This document shows positions 36,769-46,005 of a stretch of DNA of 64,000 nt, one piece after another. Origin of the DNA: Fusobacterium necrogenes (lineage in GTDB: Bacteria; Fusobacteriota; Fusobacteriia; Fusobacteriales; Fusobacteriaceae); contig NZ_UGGU01000003.1 in the NCBI RefSeq assembly GCF_900450765.1, positions 62,001 through 126,000 of the forward strand. The letters run 5' to 3'. Every line of letters begins with the position of its first letter. Position 1 is the first letter of the stretch. A model generated the notes under the pieces. That model saw only the letters and a list, made by a program, of their open reading frames with translations. It searched no databases and had not been told where the DNA came from. A program made the translations under genes and the position numbers.

Positions 36769-37807
36769 TATTCCAATATTTATAAGTCATTTTGGTTGTC
36801 CTAACTCATGTGTTTTTTGTAATCAGAAAAAAATAAATGGGAGAGAGACAGATGTTACAATAGAAGATTTAAAAAATACAATAGAGATGTACTTAGAAAC
36901 TCTTCCAAAGAATTCCAAAAAAGAAGTGGCTTTTTTTGGTGGAACTTTTACAGGAATTTCTATGAAGTTACAAGAAGAGTATTTAAAAACTGTATATGAA
37001 TATATTAAAAAAGGGGATATTAATGGAATCAGGCTATCTACTAGACCAGATTATATTAATGATGAAATAGTAGCACAACTAAAAAAGTATGGAGTAACTG
37101 CTATTGAACTTGGAGTTCAGTCATTAGATAAAAAGGTTTTATTAGCAACAGAGAGGTTTTATCCTGTTGAAATAGTAGAAGAAGCTTGTAAAATTATAAA
37201 GAAATATGAGATTGATTTAGGGATACAATTAATGATAGGTTTACCTAAGTCCACATTTGAATCTGATTATCTAACAGCTGTTAAAATTCTTGATATGAAA
37301 CCAGAGATGGCAAGAATATATCCCACGTTAGTAATAAAAAATACTAAGATGGCTCAGATGTTTTTTACAGGAGAATATCATGCTTTAACTTTAGATGAAG
37401 CAGTAGAACGTACAAGAAAAATTTATTCTTTATTAGAAAGTGAAGGAATAAATATAATAAGAGTAGGATTACAACCTAGTGAAGATTTAAGAGAAAATGG
37501 AGTAGTTATAGCCGGTCCTTTTCATCCAGCCTTTAGAGAGGTTGTTGAAACAGAAATATATTATGATTTTTTTAGAAAAATATTAGAAAATGAAAAAAAG
37601 TTAGATATATTTGCTAATGAAAAAAGTATTTCGAAATTGCTGGGAATAAAAAAAGTAAATAGAATAAGATTAAAAAAATATTTCCATATAGACATAGATA
37701 ATTCAATAGATAGAAATGATGTAATTATAAATGGAAGGAAATATTCTAGGTTAGATGTATTGAGGGGAGAACTAACAAATGAATCAAATAGTAATCAACA
37801 TAGATGA
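36755..37807 (+). CDS. Radical SAM protein (Elp3-like subgroup)
   Basis: This 350-residue radical SAM protein has the cluster motif CPNSCVFC (CxxxCxxC), then FFGGTFTGI (Gly-rich AdoMet contact) and IRLSTRPDYI, and ELGVQSLDKKVL, the ELP3/radical SAM style. It lacks the GNAT acetyltransferase domain of true Elp3 tRNA-modifying enzymes. Homologues beside rnc are common in low-GC bacteria, but the substrate is not known. Its end overlaps the rng start by 29 bases, so rnc-radical SAM-rng form one translation-coupled unit. Confidence 0.85.
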   Translation: MKHYNIPIFISHFGCPNSCVFCNQKKINGRETDVTIEDLKNTIEMYLETLPKNSKKEVAFFGGTFTGISMKLQEEYLKTVYEYIKKGDINGIRLSTRPDYINDEIVAQLKKYGVTAIELGVQSLDKKVLLATERFYPVEIVEEACKIIKKYEIDLGIQLMIGLPKSTFESDYLTAVKILDMKPEMARIYPTLVIKNTKMAQMFFTGEYHALTLDEAVERTRKIYSLLESEGINIIRVGLQPSEDLRENGVVIAGPFHPAFREVVETEIYYDFFRKILENEKKLDIFANEKSISKLLGIKKVNRIRLKKYFHIDIDNSIDRNDVIINGRKYSRLDVLRGELTNESNSNQHR

Positions 37808-39245
37808 GCTTCAGTCAAGAGCCGCTATTATTGAGAATGGGAAAGTGGTTGAAATTCTTATAGAAAGAGAAGAAGAAAGAAGGATAAATTCGAATATTTA
37901 TAAGGGAAAAGTGGCAAATGTACTTCCTGGAATGGAATCAGCTTTTGTAAATATAGGCTTAGATAAAAATGCATTTTTATATGTTAATGATTTAAGAGAA
38001 TTTGAAGAGAAATATTTAGATGGAATTTGTAATAGTGATAGACCTATAGAAGATATTTTAACTGTAGGAGATGAGGTAGTAGTTCAAATTTTAAATGAAC
38101 CACGTGGGACAAAAGGTGCAAGAGTGACTACTCACTACACAATTCCAGGAAAATATTTAGTACTTATGCCTAATAATAATCATATAGCTATTTCAAAAAA
38201 AATAAAAGAAGAGGAAGAAAGAGAAAGACTAGAAGAAATAGTGAAAGATTTAAAGCCTGAAAATATGGGGGTTATTATAAGAACAGCTGCTCAAGGGAAG
38301 GAGCCGTTTCATTTTGAAAAAGAGATAGAGTATTTGGTAAAAAAATGGGAAGATATAGAAAAAAAGACAAGTGCAGCAAAGATAGGGGAAGTATTATATA
38401 AAGATAATGGAATACTGACAACGATACTAAGAGATATATTTTCGAACGATATAGATGAACTTATTGTAGATAGTGAAGAGGTATACTGGGAAGTTATAGA
38501 CTATATGAATGCCTTTAGTGAAAAGACTTTGAAGACAAAGATAAAGCTTTTTAATAAGGATGAAGGGAGTATTTTTGAAAAATATAATATTGAAAGAGAA
38601 ATAGGAAACGCTCTAGAAGAAGAGGTTAGGTTAGAGTGTGGAGGTTATCTAGTTATACAAAAAACGGAAGCTTTGATAAGTATAGATGTCAATACAGGAA
38701 AAAATACTGGAAGCTATAATTTAGAGCAAACAGTTTTAAATACAAATTTAGAAGCTGCTATGGAAATACCAAGGCAACTTAGACTTAGAAATTTAGGGGG
38801 AATTATAATAATAGATTTTATAGATATGAGATCAGAAGAAGATAAAAATAAAGTATTGGAAACTTTAGAAAAGAATTTATCAAAGGATAGAATAAAAAAT
38901 AATATAGTACATTTTACAGATTTAGGATTGATAGAGATGACTAGAAAAAGAAGTGGAAGACCTTTGTATAGTTATTTTCAGGAGAAGTGTCCTATTTGTG
39001 AAGGAACAGGAAGGATAAAATCTAGGGATACTATAATACACGAGATGATATCAGAGATAAAAGAGTGTACAAAAGATGAAGATATTACAATTATAAAATT
39101 AATTCTATCAAAAAAATTGAAAATAGCTTTTAAGGAATTATACTTTGATCTTGTTGAAAGTTTTATAAGAGAAAGAAAGAAAAAACTTATGTTGGAAGAA
39201 AATATTCAAAATGATTATAGTTACGAGATTATTTTAATGAAATAG
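37779..39245 (+). CDS. rng: Ribonuclease G/E family protein
   Basis: A 488-residue endoribonuclease of the RNase G size class (RNase E is much longer). S1 domain 35-120 (YKGKVANVLPGMESAFVNIGL), the catalytic region with IDVNTGK and IIIDFIDMRSEEDK (metal Asp residues), and the zinc-link motif CPICEGTGR at about 400. It lacks the C-terminal scaffold of RNase E, so it would not build a degradosome. It begins inside the previous gene. Confidence 0.92.
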   Translation: MNQIVINIDELQSRAAIIENGKVVEILIEREEERRINSNIYKGKVANVLPGMESAFVNIGLDKNAFLYVNDLREFEEKYLDGICNSDRPIEDILTVGDEVVVQILNEPRGTKGARVTTHYTIPGKYLVLMPNNNHIAISKKIKEEEERERLEEIVKDLKPENMGVIIRTAAQGKEPFHFEKEIEYLVKKWEDIEKKTSAAKIGEVLYKDNGILTTILRDIFSNDIDELIVDSEEVYWEVIDYMNAFSEKTLKTKIKLFNKDEGSIFEKYNIEREIGNALEEEVRLECGGYLVIQKTEALISIDVNTGKNTGSYNLEQTVLNTNLEAAMEIPRQLRLRNLGGIIIIDFIDMRSEEDKNKVLETLEKNLSKDRIKNNIVHFTDLGLIEMTRKRSGRPLYSYFQEKCPICEGTGRIKSRDTIIHEMISEIKECTKDEDITIIKLILSKKLKIAFKELYFDLVESFIRERKKKLMLEENIQNDYSYEIILMK

Positions 39246-39256
39246 AGGATAGTAGT

Positions 39257-39751
39257 ATGAGAATAGGTGTATATGCTGGAAGTTTTGATCCAATAACAAA
39301 GGGACATTTTGATGTGATAAAAAAATCTTTGAAAATTACAGATAAACTTATAGTAGCTGTAATGAATAATGTCAATAAAAAATGTTGGTTCTCTTTAGAA
39401 GAGAGAAAGAGACTTATTGAGATTTTAGTAGCGGAGTTTGGAGAGAAAATTGAGGTTAAAAATTTTGATGGACTCTTAATAGATTTTATGAAAGAAAATA
39501 AAGCAGAAATAATTATAAGAGGTTTAAGAGCTGTATCAGATTTTGAATATGAGTTGGGATATGCTTTTGTAAATCATGATTTATCATATGGAGAAGTTGA
39601 GACAATATTTGTACCAGCTGCTAGAGAGTACATGTATTTGAGCGCTAGTTCAGTAAGAGAAGCTGCGACTGTAGGAGCTAGATTAGATATATTTGTTGAT
39701 GAAAGAATTATAGATATCATAAAAAGGAAAGCAGACAGTTTAAAAGGATAG
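39257..39751 (+). CDS. coaD: Phosphopantetheine adenylyltransferase CoaD
   Basis: A 164-residue nucleotidyltransferase making dephospho-CoA from phosphopantetheine. The (T/H)xGH site is GSFDPITKGHFDVI, and the second nucleotide motif is in YMYLSASSVREAA (a variant of ISST). LIIRGLRAVSDFEYELGYAFVN is a family block. It begins 11 bases after rng, without a strong ribosome site (GAGGATAGT), so coupling to rng is possible. Confidence 0.97.
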   Translation: MRIGVYAGSFDPITKGHFDVIKKSLKITDKLIVAVMNNVNKKCWFSLEERKRLIEILVAEFGEKIEVKNFDGLLIDFMKENKAEIIIRGLRAVSDFEYELGYAFVNHDLSYGEVETIFVPAAREYMYLSASSVREAATVGARLDIFVDERIIDIIKRKADSLKG

Positions 39752-39759
39752 GGTTATAT

Positions 39760-41145
39760 ATGGCGAAAACTAAAAGTTTTTATGTATGTAATGAGTGTGG
39801 ATATAAGGCGACTAAATGGACAGGGAAGTGTCCACAGTGTGGTAGTTGGGGAAGTTTTGAAGAAGAAGTGGAATTAACTTCTTCAATTGGAGCTTCTATT
39901 GGACCATTGGGAAATTCTTTGAAAGAAGTTGCAGGAAAAGTATTTTCTTTTGATGATGTTATAATGGAAGAAAATAATAGGTATAGGACAAAAATTGGAG
40001 AGTTTGATAGAGTTTTAGGAGGAGGATTACTATGTGGAGAGGTAGTTTTAATAACTGGAAATCCTGGGATAGGTAAATCTACTCTATTATTACAAGTGGC
40101 TAATGAATATACTATATATGGAGAGGTAATTTATATATCTGGAGAAGAATCTCCTGCTCAGATAAAAAATAGAGGAGAGAGATTAAAAATAAAAAATAAA
40201 AATCTTTTTTTAATGTCAGAAACGGATATTTCTAAAATATATGAGTACTTAATTTCTAAAAATCCTAAAGTTGTTATTGTGGATTCGATACAAACTTTAT
40301 ATAATTCAGTTATAGATTCTATTCCAGGAACCCCTACGCAGATACGGGAATGTACCTTAAAAATTATAGAGTTAGCTAAAAAATATGGAATATCATTTTT
40401 TATAGTGGGACATATTACAAAGGATGGTAAGGTAGCCGGGCCTAAACTATTAGAGCACATGGTGGATGCTGTATTTAATTTTGAAGGAGAAGAGGGACTT
40501 TTTTATCGTATTTTGAGAAGCACTAAAAATAGATTTGGATCAACAAATGAAATAGCAGTATTTAACATGGAAGAAGATGGAATGAAGGAGATAAAAAATT
40601 CTTCAGAATATTTTTTAAGTGAGAGGGAAGAAAAAAATATAGGAAGTATGGTTGTTCCTGTGCTAGAAGGAACAAAGGTTTTTCTTTTAGAGATACAAAC
40701 TTTACTTACAGAGGTAACAATAGGTATTCCGAAAAGAATTGTACAAGGATTTGATAGAAATAGGATACAAATACTTACAGCTATTGCAGAAAAGAAAATG
40801 AATATAAATCTCTCTATGAAAGATCTATTTGTTAATATTCCAGGTGGATTAAATATAGAGGATCCAGCAGCTGATTTAGCTGTTTTAATATCAATGCTTT
40901 CCATATCTAAGGGTGTAGAGATAAGTCAAAAGATAGCTGCTATCGGAGAATTAGGACTTAGAGGAGAGATAAGAAAAGTTTTCTTTATGGATAAAAGGCT
41001 CAGGGAGTTAGAAAAACTTGGCTTTAAGGGAGTATACATTCCTGAAGCTAATAGGAAAGAGATAGAGAAGAATAAATATAATTTAAAGTTAATATATTTA
41101 AAGAATTTAGAAGAACTTCTAGAAAGGATGAATAAAGATGGATAG
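39760..41145 (+). CDS. radA: DNA repair protein RadA
   Basis: A 461-residue RecA-like helicase that promotes branch migration. Zinc finger C10-C13...C24-C27 (CNECG...CPQCG), Walker A in GNPGIGKSTLL, Walker B in VVIVDSIQT, the RadA motif STKNRFGSTNE, and a C-terminal Lon-like domain (from about 330: GIPKRIVQGFDRNRIQILTA). It is followed by disA with an 8-base overlap; the radA-disA pairing links recombination to c-di-AMP signalling and is widespread in low-GC bacteria. Confidence 0.97.
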   Translation: MAKTKSFYVCNECGYKATKWTGKCPQCGSWGSFEEEVELTSSIGASIGPLGNSLKEVAGKVFSFDDVIMEENNRYRTKIGEFDRVLGGGLLCGEVVLITGNPGIGKSTLLLQVANEYTIYGEVIYISGEESPAQIKNRGERLKIKNKNLFLMSETDISKIYEYLISKNPKVVIVDSIQTLYNSVIDSIPGTPTQIRECTLKIIELAKKYGISFFIVGHITKDGKVAGPKLLEHMVDAVFNFEGEEGLFYRILRSTKNRFGSTNEIAVFNMEEDGMKEIKNSSEYFLSEREEKNIGSMVVPVLEGTKVFLLEIQTLLTEVTIGIPKRIVQGFDRNRIQILTAIAEKKMNINLSMKDLFVNIPGGLNIEDPAADLAVLISMLSISKGVEISQKIAAIGELGLRGEIRKVFFMDKRLRELEKLGFKGVYIPEANRKEIEKNKYNLKLIYLKNLEELLERMNKDG

Positions 41146-42190
41146 TAAAAAGTTAGAAGAGATGCTATCATTTGTTACTCCAGGTACAGCCTTAAGAGCA
41201 GGATTAAATAATATATTAGAGGCTGGCTTGGGAGCTTTGATAGTAGTAGGTTTTGATGAAAATGTAAAGAAAATAACAGATGGTGGATTCTTTTTAGACT
41301 GTGATTTTACGCCGGAAAGAGTATATGAGTTAGCTAAAATGGATGGGGCTATTATTTTGGATGGAGAGTGTCAAAAAATAATGTATGCTAATGTCCATCT
41401 ACAACCAGATAGAAAATATAAGTCAACTGAGAGTGGAACCAGACATAGAACAGCACAAAGAACAGGACAACAAACCGGAAAACTTGTAATTGCTGTATCA
41501 GAAAGAAGAAATGTAATAACTATTTATAAAGATGAGATAAGATATAGATTAAAAGATGTAGCTTCAATAGAGAGTGAAGCATCTCAAGCTATAAAGACAA
41601 TGGAGAGATATAAATCTGTATTAGATAGAGCATTGGCTAATTTGACGATTCTTGAGTTAGATAATACAGCTACCCTTTATGACGTAGCTACAGCACTTCA
41701 AAGATTTGAAATGCTTAGAAGGATTGGAGATGAAGTCAATAGTTGTGTAGTAGAATTAGGGATAGAAGGAAGATTATTAAATTTACAATTTCAAGATTTG
41801 AACCAAGATATAGAAGAAGATGAATATGACTTAATAAGGGACTATATGGAAGATAATATAGAATATAAAGAAGTTAAAGATAAAATGAAAAATTTAGATG
41901 ATGAAGAGTTACTTGAAGTAGAGAATTTTTCACATGCTCTTGGTTATGGTAAAAGCTATAGTTTTTTAGATAATGAAGTTAGTCCAAAAGGTTATAGATT
42001 ACTTGGAAGAATAAGTAAATTAACTAAGAAGGATATTGAAAAGTTAATTAGTAAATACAATAGTATATCTAAGCTTCAAGACGTTCCTGATGAGGAATTA
42101 TCTGATATGAAGATTAGTAAGATTAAGATAAAAGCGCTTAAAAGTGGACTGAAAAGATTGAAATTGACTGTTGAATTAGAAAAATCATAG
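41138..42190 (+). CDS. disA: DNA-integrity scanning diadenylate cyclase DisA
   Basis: A 350-residue c-di-AMP synthase. Catalytic DGA at residues 69-71 (MDGAIILDGE) and RHR at 102-104 (SGTRHRTAQR), a helical linker, and C-terminal helix-hairpin-helix motifs (about 280-345) that bind branched DNA. It makes c-di-AMP and stops when it meets stalled or recombining DNA. It is coupled to radA, and its transcript ends in a 12-bp terminator. Confidence 0.97.
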   Translation: MDSKKLEEMLSFVTPGTALRAGLNNILEAGLGALIVVGFDENVKKITDGGFFLDCDFTPERVYELAKMDGAIILDGECQKIMYANVHLQPDRKYKSTESGTRHRTAQRTGQQTGKLVIAVSERRNVITIYKDEIRYRLKDVASIESEASQAIKTMERYKSVLDRALANLTILELDNTATLYDVATALQRFEMLRRIGDEVNSCVVELGIEGRLLNLQFQDLNQDIEEDEYDLIRDYMEDNIEYKEVKDKMKNLDDEELLEVENFSHALGYGKSYSFLDNEVSPKGYRLLGRISKLTKKDIEKLISKYNSISKLQDVPDEELSDMKISKIKIKALKSGLKRLKLTVELEKS

Positions 42191-42213
42191 TATTAATAAA
42201 ATTTTTAATAAAG

Positions 42214-42250
42214 GGACTGTTACAAGATATTGAATTGTAACAGTCCTATT
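42214..42250 (+). terminator. Terminator after disA
   Basis: GGACTGTTACAA - 9-base loop - TTGTAACAGTCC, a perfect 12-bp stem, followed by TATTTG. It could also serve the opposite strand, whose gene ends at 42294. Confidence 0.75.
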
Positions 42251-42293
42251 TGTATTGATATAATTTTATTTAATTTATTGAATAAGAGTTATT

Positions 42294-43052
42294 CTAGTTA
42301 GATTTTGACTTATATTCATAATATTTATTAATTTTATCAGGGAAATATTTTTTTAATATTTCAATATATACTCCATTTGAATCGAGTTTTAAAATTGCTT
42401 GATTAATTTGTTCTGCTAATTCTGTTTCACCTTTTCTTAGGGCGATAGATGCACCTGGAAAGTTTTCTTCCACTACATCAATTTTTTTAATTCCCTTCAT
42501 AGTTTTTAAATACTCTTCTCCACTTACATCAGCAATGATTACAGCATCAATTTTATTTTGTTGTAAGTCCATTAGAGCACCAGTCCAAGAGTTATAAAGT
42601 TGAGGTAATCCACCTAAATCTTTAGCAAATTCCTCTTGCATAGTTCCAATTTGTACTCCAATTTTTTTACCATTTAATTCCTCTTTTTTCACATAATTAC
42701 TCTCTTCATTAACTATTACATAGTGCTCATCTGATGAGAAAAGTAGATAAGGCATAGAGAAGGTAACAGCTTTTTGTCTTTCAGGTGTTTGAGACATTCC
42801 AGCTATGACAGCATCAATTTTTTTCATTTGAAGAGCAGGAAGTAGTCCATCAAAAGACATATTATTCCAAACTATTTCATATCCTAACTCTTCTCCAATA
42901 GCATCCATAAGTTCGATATCAAATCCTACCATTTTTCCATTTTCTAAATATTCATAAGGAGCAAATTCGGCATTAGTTCCAACATATAATTTTTTAGCTG
43001 CAAATGATAGTGAAGATAAAATTAACATTAAAAATAAAATAACTTTTTTCAT
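42294..43052 (-). CDS. Amino-acid ABC transporter substrate-binding protein
   Basis: This 252-residue family 3 periplasmic binding protein has a signal peptide MKKVILFLMLILSSLSFAA. The opening KLYVGTNAEFAPYEYLENGKMVGFDIELM is the classical ArtJ/HisJ/FliY signature, with later blocks VIAGMSQTPERQKAVTFSMPY. The ligand cannot be told. No permease or ATPase gene is adjacent, so it would use a transporter elsewhere. It shares a leader and promoter with the M20 gene upstream. ATG 43052 is fixed by GGAGTTTT just before it. Confidence 0.9.
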   Translation of the reverse strand: MKKVILFLMLILSSLSFAAKKLYVGTNAEFAPYEYLENGKMVGFDIELMDAIGEELGYEIVWNNMSFDGLLPALQMKKIDAVIAGMSQTPERQKAVTFSMPYLLFSSDEHYVIVNEESNYVKKEELNGKKIGVQIGTMQEEFAKDLGGLPQLYNSWTGALMDLQQNKIDAVIIADVSGEEYLKTMKGIKKIDVVEENFPGASIALRKGETELAEQINQAILKLDSNGVYIEILKKYFPDKINKYYEYKSKSN

Positions 43053-43082
43053 AAAAAACTCCTCCATATTTTATATAAATTT

Positions 43083-44255
43083 TTATTTAGAACTATTTTT
43101 GAATTCTTCTTTTATCTCTTGTAAAAGTTGAGGATTAGTAAATATATCCATAGCTGTAAGAGCCATTGCTATTGCAGCTTCTTTCATTCCTTTATAAGCT
43201 TCTGGTTGTATAGTAGCACAAGCAAATTCTATACTGTGTCCAGTTAAATGATTTGTAGTAAGTGGGAAAGATGGATGTATAGTTGGACAACAATGACTTA
43301 CATCTCCCATATCAGTAGAACCAAATCCCTCTTTATCAACAATTTTTGTAACCCCTTGAAGTATTAGATTTTTTTCATAAGTTTCAGATAATTTCTTATT
43401 TGTAACAAGGTTAGCAAAACTTGTTTCATAGTTTTGCATTTCTAAAGTAGTTCCAGTAGCAAGAGCAGCTCCTCTAGCACAGTTTTTTACTCTTTCTACT
43501 AATTCTTTAAGGTAAGAAAGTGTTTGAGCTCTTACATAAAAGTTAGCAACTGCTAAATCTGGAATAATATTAGCTGCCTTTCCACCATTGCTTATAATTC
43601 CATGAATTCTAGCTGTTTCTAAAGTTTGTTGTCTTAAAGCATTGATAGAGTTAAATAACATAAGAACTCCATCAAGAGCATTTATTCCCTCATGTGGAGA
43701 ACCAGCAGCATGAGCTGTTTTTCCTTTAAATGTGAATTGTATAGCTTCCATAGCTTGAGATTTTCCACTTCTAGTATGAGCTTCACCAGTAGGATGTACA
43801 GCCATAGCTATATCTATATCATTAAATATTCCAGCTTTAGCCATATCTACTTTAGCTCCACAAGTTTCTTCTGCAGGAGTTCCAATTACTAATACTTCTC
43901 CTACAACATCTCCCATAATCTCTTTTAAAAGTATACCAGCTGCTACACTTGTAACACCAAATATATTATGTCCACAACCATGTCCAATACCAGGTAAAGC
44001 ATCATATTCAGCAAGGATAGCTACCTTAGCTCCACCATTTCCAGATTTATATTTACCAATAAAAGCAGTAGGTATTCCTACATAGTTATCACTAGTTTCA
44101 AAGTTGTGTTTTTTTAATAGATTAGTTAGAGCTTCACAAGCTTTAAATTCTTGATGTCCTAATTCAGGGTTATTATATATATATTCATTAGCTTTTTTAA
44201 AATCTTCAAAATATTTATCAAAAAGTATTGATAATTTATCTTTTAAATTTTCCAT
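43083..44255 (-). CDS. M20 family amidohydrolase/peptidase
   Basis: A 390-residue zinc hydrolase of the M20 (AbgB / Xaa-Arg dipeptidase) branch. Metal and catalytic motifs: LAEYDALPGIGHGCGHNIFG, VIGTPAEETCGAKVDM with the general-base Glu, a dimerisation domain with FKGKTAHAAGSPHEGINA, and a late TDMGDVSHCCP. Pairing with an amino-acid binding protein suggests it trims N-acylated or dipeptide substrates to feed uptake. GGAGG precedes ATG 44255. Its upstream leader suggests attenuation; see findings. Substrate is inferred only at family level. Confidence 0.87.
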   Translation of the reverse strand: MENLKDKLSILFDKYFEDFKKANEYIYNNPELGHQEFKACEALTNLLKKHNFETSDNYVGIPTAFIGKYKSGNGGAKVAILAEYDALPGIGHGCGHNIFGVTSVAAGILLKEIMGDVVGEVLVIGTPAEETCGAKVDMAKAGIFNDIDIAMAVHPTGEAHTRSGKSQAMEAIQFTFKGKTAHAAGSPHEGINALDGVLMLFNSINALRQQTLETARIHGIISNGGKAANIIPDLAVANFYVRAQTLSYLKELVERVKNCARGAALATGTTLEMQNYETSFANLVTNKKLSETYEKNLILQGVTKIVDKEGFGSTDMGDVSHCCPTIHPSFPLTTNHLTGHSIEFACATIQPEAYKGMKEAAIAMALTAMDIFTNPQLLQEIKEEFKNSSK

Positions 44256-44271
44256 TTTTCCTCCTAGTATT

Positions 44272-44311
44272 AAAAAATAAAAAAGTCAATACATACCTAG
44301 ATGTATTGACT
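44272..44311 (-). terminator. Leader intrinsic terminator (attenuator) of the M20 operon
   Basis: On the minus strand AGTCAATACAT - 6-base loop - ATGTATTGACT, an 11-bp perfect stem, followed by a T run. It lies in the 5' leader, 17 bases before the M20 start codon, so it would stop transcription before the gene unless opened. The loop base run TAGGTAT can pair with ATACCTA at 44383-44377 upstream, which would compete with the stem. Confidence 0.75.
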
Positions 44312-44404
44312 CTTAAAAATCCAAAATATATTAAAATATACTAAGTAAAAATTTTAGTAGATAGAGTAAATAAAAGTAGGTATATTTAAAGATAAGATAT
44401 ATAA

Positions 44405-44446
44405 TTATTCATTGAATTTCCTTAACTTTAAGATACTAGATAACAT
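44405..44446 (-). CDS. Short leader peptide ORF upstream of the attenuator
   Basis: A 13-codon reading frame (M-L-S-S-I-L-K-L-R-K-F-N-E, then TAA), reading minus strand from ATG 44446, with AGGAG seven bases before it. It sits between the promoter (44507-44479) and the terminator hairpin, the classical layout of a translated attenuation leader. The sequence is not dominated by one amino acid, which argues against simple starvation sensing. It is too short to be judged by similarity, so the call rests on layout and ribosome site. Confidence 0.5.
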   Translation of the reverse strand: MLSSILKLRKFNE

Positions 44447-44478
44447 TTTATTTCTCCTCTTAAAAATTTTTATTTAAA

Positions 44479-44507
44479 TATATATCATATTTGTGAAAAA
44501 ATGTCAA
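44479..44507 (-). promoter_or_regulatory. Promoter of the M20-SBP operon
   Basis: On the minus strand TTGACA (44507-44502), 17 bases, TATATA (44484-44479), with TGA before the -10. It lies just after the phoU stop codon, so the two minus-strand operons are adjacent but separate. Confidence 0.75.
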
Positions 44508-44514
44508 ATTATTT

Positions 44515-45201
44515 TTAAATTTTTTTTTCTTCAAGTAATTCTATTTTTCTCATATTTTCACCTTTTAGAATATAAATCAGGTCAAATACTAGATGAAGAA
44601 TATGATCAGCAAATCTTTCAAGTTTTTTACAGAGTAAAATTAAGTCAGCACCACTTTGAATATTTTCAGGTTTTTTCTTCATAAGTTCAATAATACATTC
44701 AGTATCTTCTTTAGTTAAAGTATCTATCTCTTCATCCATGGTTAAAAGTGAAAAAAGAGCTTTTTCATCACTTTTTATAAAAGCATTAATATATCCTTCG
44801 TAGATATTCTTTGTTTTAATAGCTATTGGGTAGATAATATTTTTTAATTCTTTTTTCATTTCAGGAGAATCCTTTTCAATAGTTTTTATAATTTTTAAAT
44901 TAGCTTTTAGAATATCTCCCATTCTCTCTATAAGCCTAGCACTATTGATAAGCATAATAAGTAGCCTTAAATTTCCAGCTGCAGGTTGAAATCTTGCCAT
45001 TGTAAAGATAGAGTCTTCCTTGATTTTTACTTCAAAGTTATTAATAGTATCCTCAAGTATTAGACATTCACCATAAAGAGTTTTATCAAATGATGATTTT
45101 TCAAACATCTCAATATTGATATCTAAAACTCTATTCAGACTTTTTAATAATTCCAAGTAATGTTCTCTTAATCCTTTAATACTTTCATCTAAGTTTTTCA
45201 T
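44515..45201 (-). CDS. phoU: Phosphate-specific transport accessory protein PhoU
   Basis: A 228-residue all-helical protein made of two PhoU repeats, each a three-helix bundle. Typical stretches are LNRVLDINIEMFEKSSFDKTLYGECLILEDTINNFEVKI and RMGDILKANLKIIKTI. It signals phosphate status from the Pst transporter to the histidine kinase PhoR and limits uptake. It is the last gene of pstC-A-B-phoU. The next promoter (for the M20 operon) starts 8 bases before its stop end, with no terminator seen between. Confidence 0.93.
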   Translation of the reverse strand: MKNLDESIKGLREHYLELLKSLNRVLDINIEMFEKSSFDKTLYGECLILEDTINNFEVKIKEDSIFTMARFQPAAGNLRLLIMLINSARLIERMGDILKANLKIIKTIEKDSPEMKKELKNIIYPIAIKTKNIYEGYINAFIKSDEKALFSLLTMDEEIDTLTKEDTECIIELMKKKPENIQSGADLILLCKKLERFADHILHLVFDLIYILKGENMRKIELLEEKKI

Positions 45202-45210
45202 AATATCCTC

Positions 45211-45975
45211 CTATCCAAATTTTCCTGTTATATAGTCTTCTGTTTTTTTCTTATGTGGGGTTGTAAATATCAGTTCTGTTTTATCAAACTCTTCTAATAC
45301 TCCTTGATAGAAGAAACCAGTATATTCAGATATTCTAGAAGCTTGTTGCATATTGTGAGTTACAATTATGATACTGTATTCTTTTTCAAGTTGCCTAATA
45401 AGTTCTTCAATTTTTGATGTAGAGATTGGGTCAAGAGCTGATGTAGGCTCGTCCATTAGTAATATTTCAGGTCTTATAGAGATAGCTCTAGCTATACATA
45501 ATCTTTGTTGTTGTCCTCCGGAAAGTCCTAATGAGGATTTGTAAAGTTTATCTTTAACTTCATCCCAAAGAGCAACTGATTTTAAAGAAGTTTCTACAAT
45601 CTCATCTAATTTATCTTTATCTTTTTCTCCATGTAACTTAGGGGCATAAACAAGATTTTCATAGATGCTCTTAGGAAATGGATTTGGTTTTTGGAAAACC
45701 ATTCCTATTTTTTTTCTAAGTTCCACAATATCGTATTCTTTATCAAAGATATTTTTTCCATCAAAAATAATATTTCCTTCGTATTTTATATTAGGAATTA
45801 AGTCATTCATTCTATTTATTGATCTTAAGAATGTAGATTTTCCACAACCAGAAGGTCCAATTAGAGCAGTAACTTTATTTTTTTTGATTTCCATATTGAT
45901 ATCTTTTAATGCTTTAAAGTCACCATAATAAAAGTTAAAATCTTTTACTAAAATTCTTGTATCATTAGAATTCAT
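45211..45975 (-). CDS. pstB: Phosphate ABC transporter ATP-binding protein PstB
   Basis: A 254-residue ABC ATPase. Walker [20 protein letters not shown], the ABC signature LSGGQQQR with LCIARAI, Walker [13 protein letters not shown] and the His switch VTHNMQQA. The RINRMNDL stretch after Walker A and FDKTELIF end are the PstB specifics. It powers high-affinity phosphate uptake with PstC and PstA. Its stop and the phoU start are 9 bases apart. Confidence 0.97.
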   Translation of the reverse strand: MNSNDTRILVKDFNFYYGDFKALKDINMEIKKNKVTALIGPSGCGKSTFLRSINRMNDLIPNIKYEGNIIFDGKNIFDKEYDIVELRKKIGMVFQKPNPFPKSIYENLVYAPKLHGEKDKDKLDEIVETSLKSVALWDEVKDKLYKSSLGLSGGQQQRLCIARAISIRPEILLMDEPTSALDPISTSKIEELIRQLEKEYSIIIVTHNMQQASRISEYTGFFYQGVLEEFDKTELIFTTPHKKKTEDYITGKFG

Positions 45976-46005
45976 ATTTCCTCCTAAAAATCTATATCTA
46001 TATCA

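Noticed and set aside
41138-42190. Another diadenylate cyclase (CdaA) rather than DisA
   Set aside because: No membrane helices, and C-terminal helix-hairpin-helix motifs and radA overlap are DisA traits.
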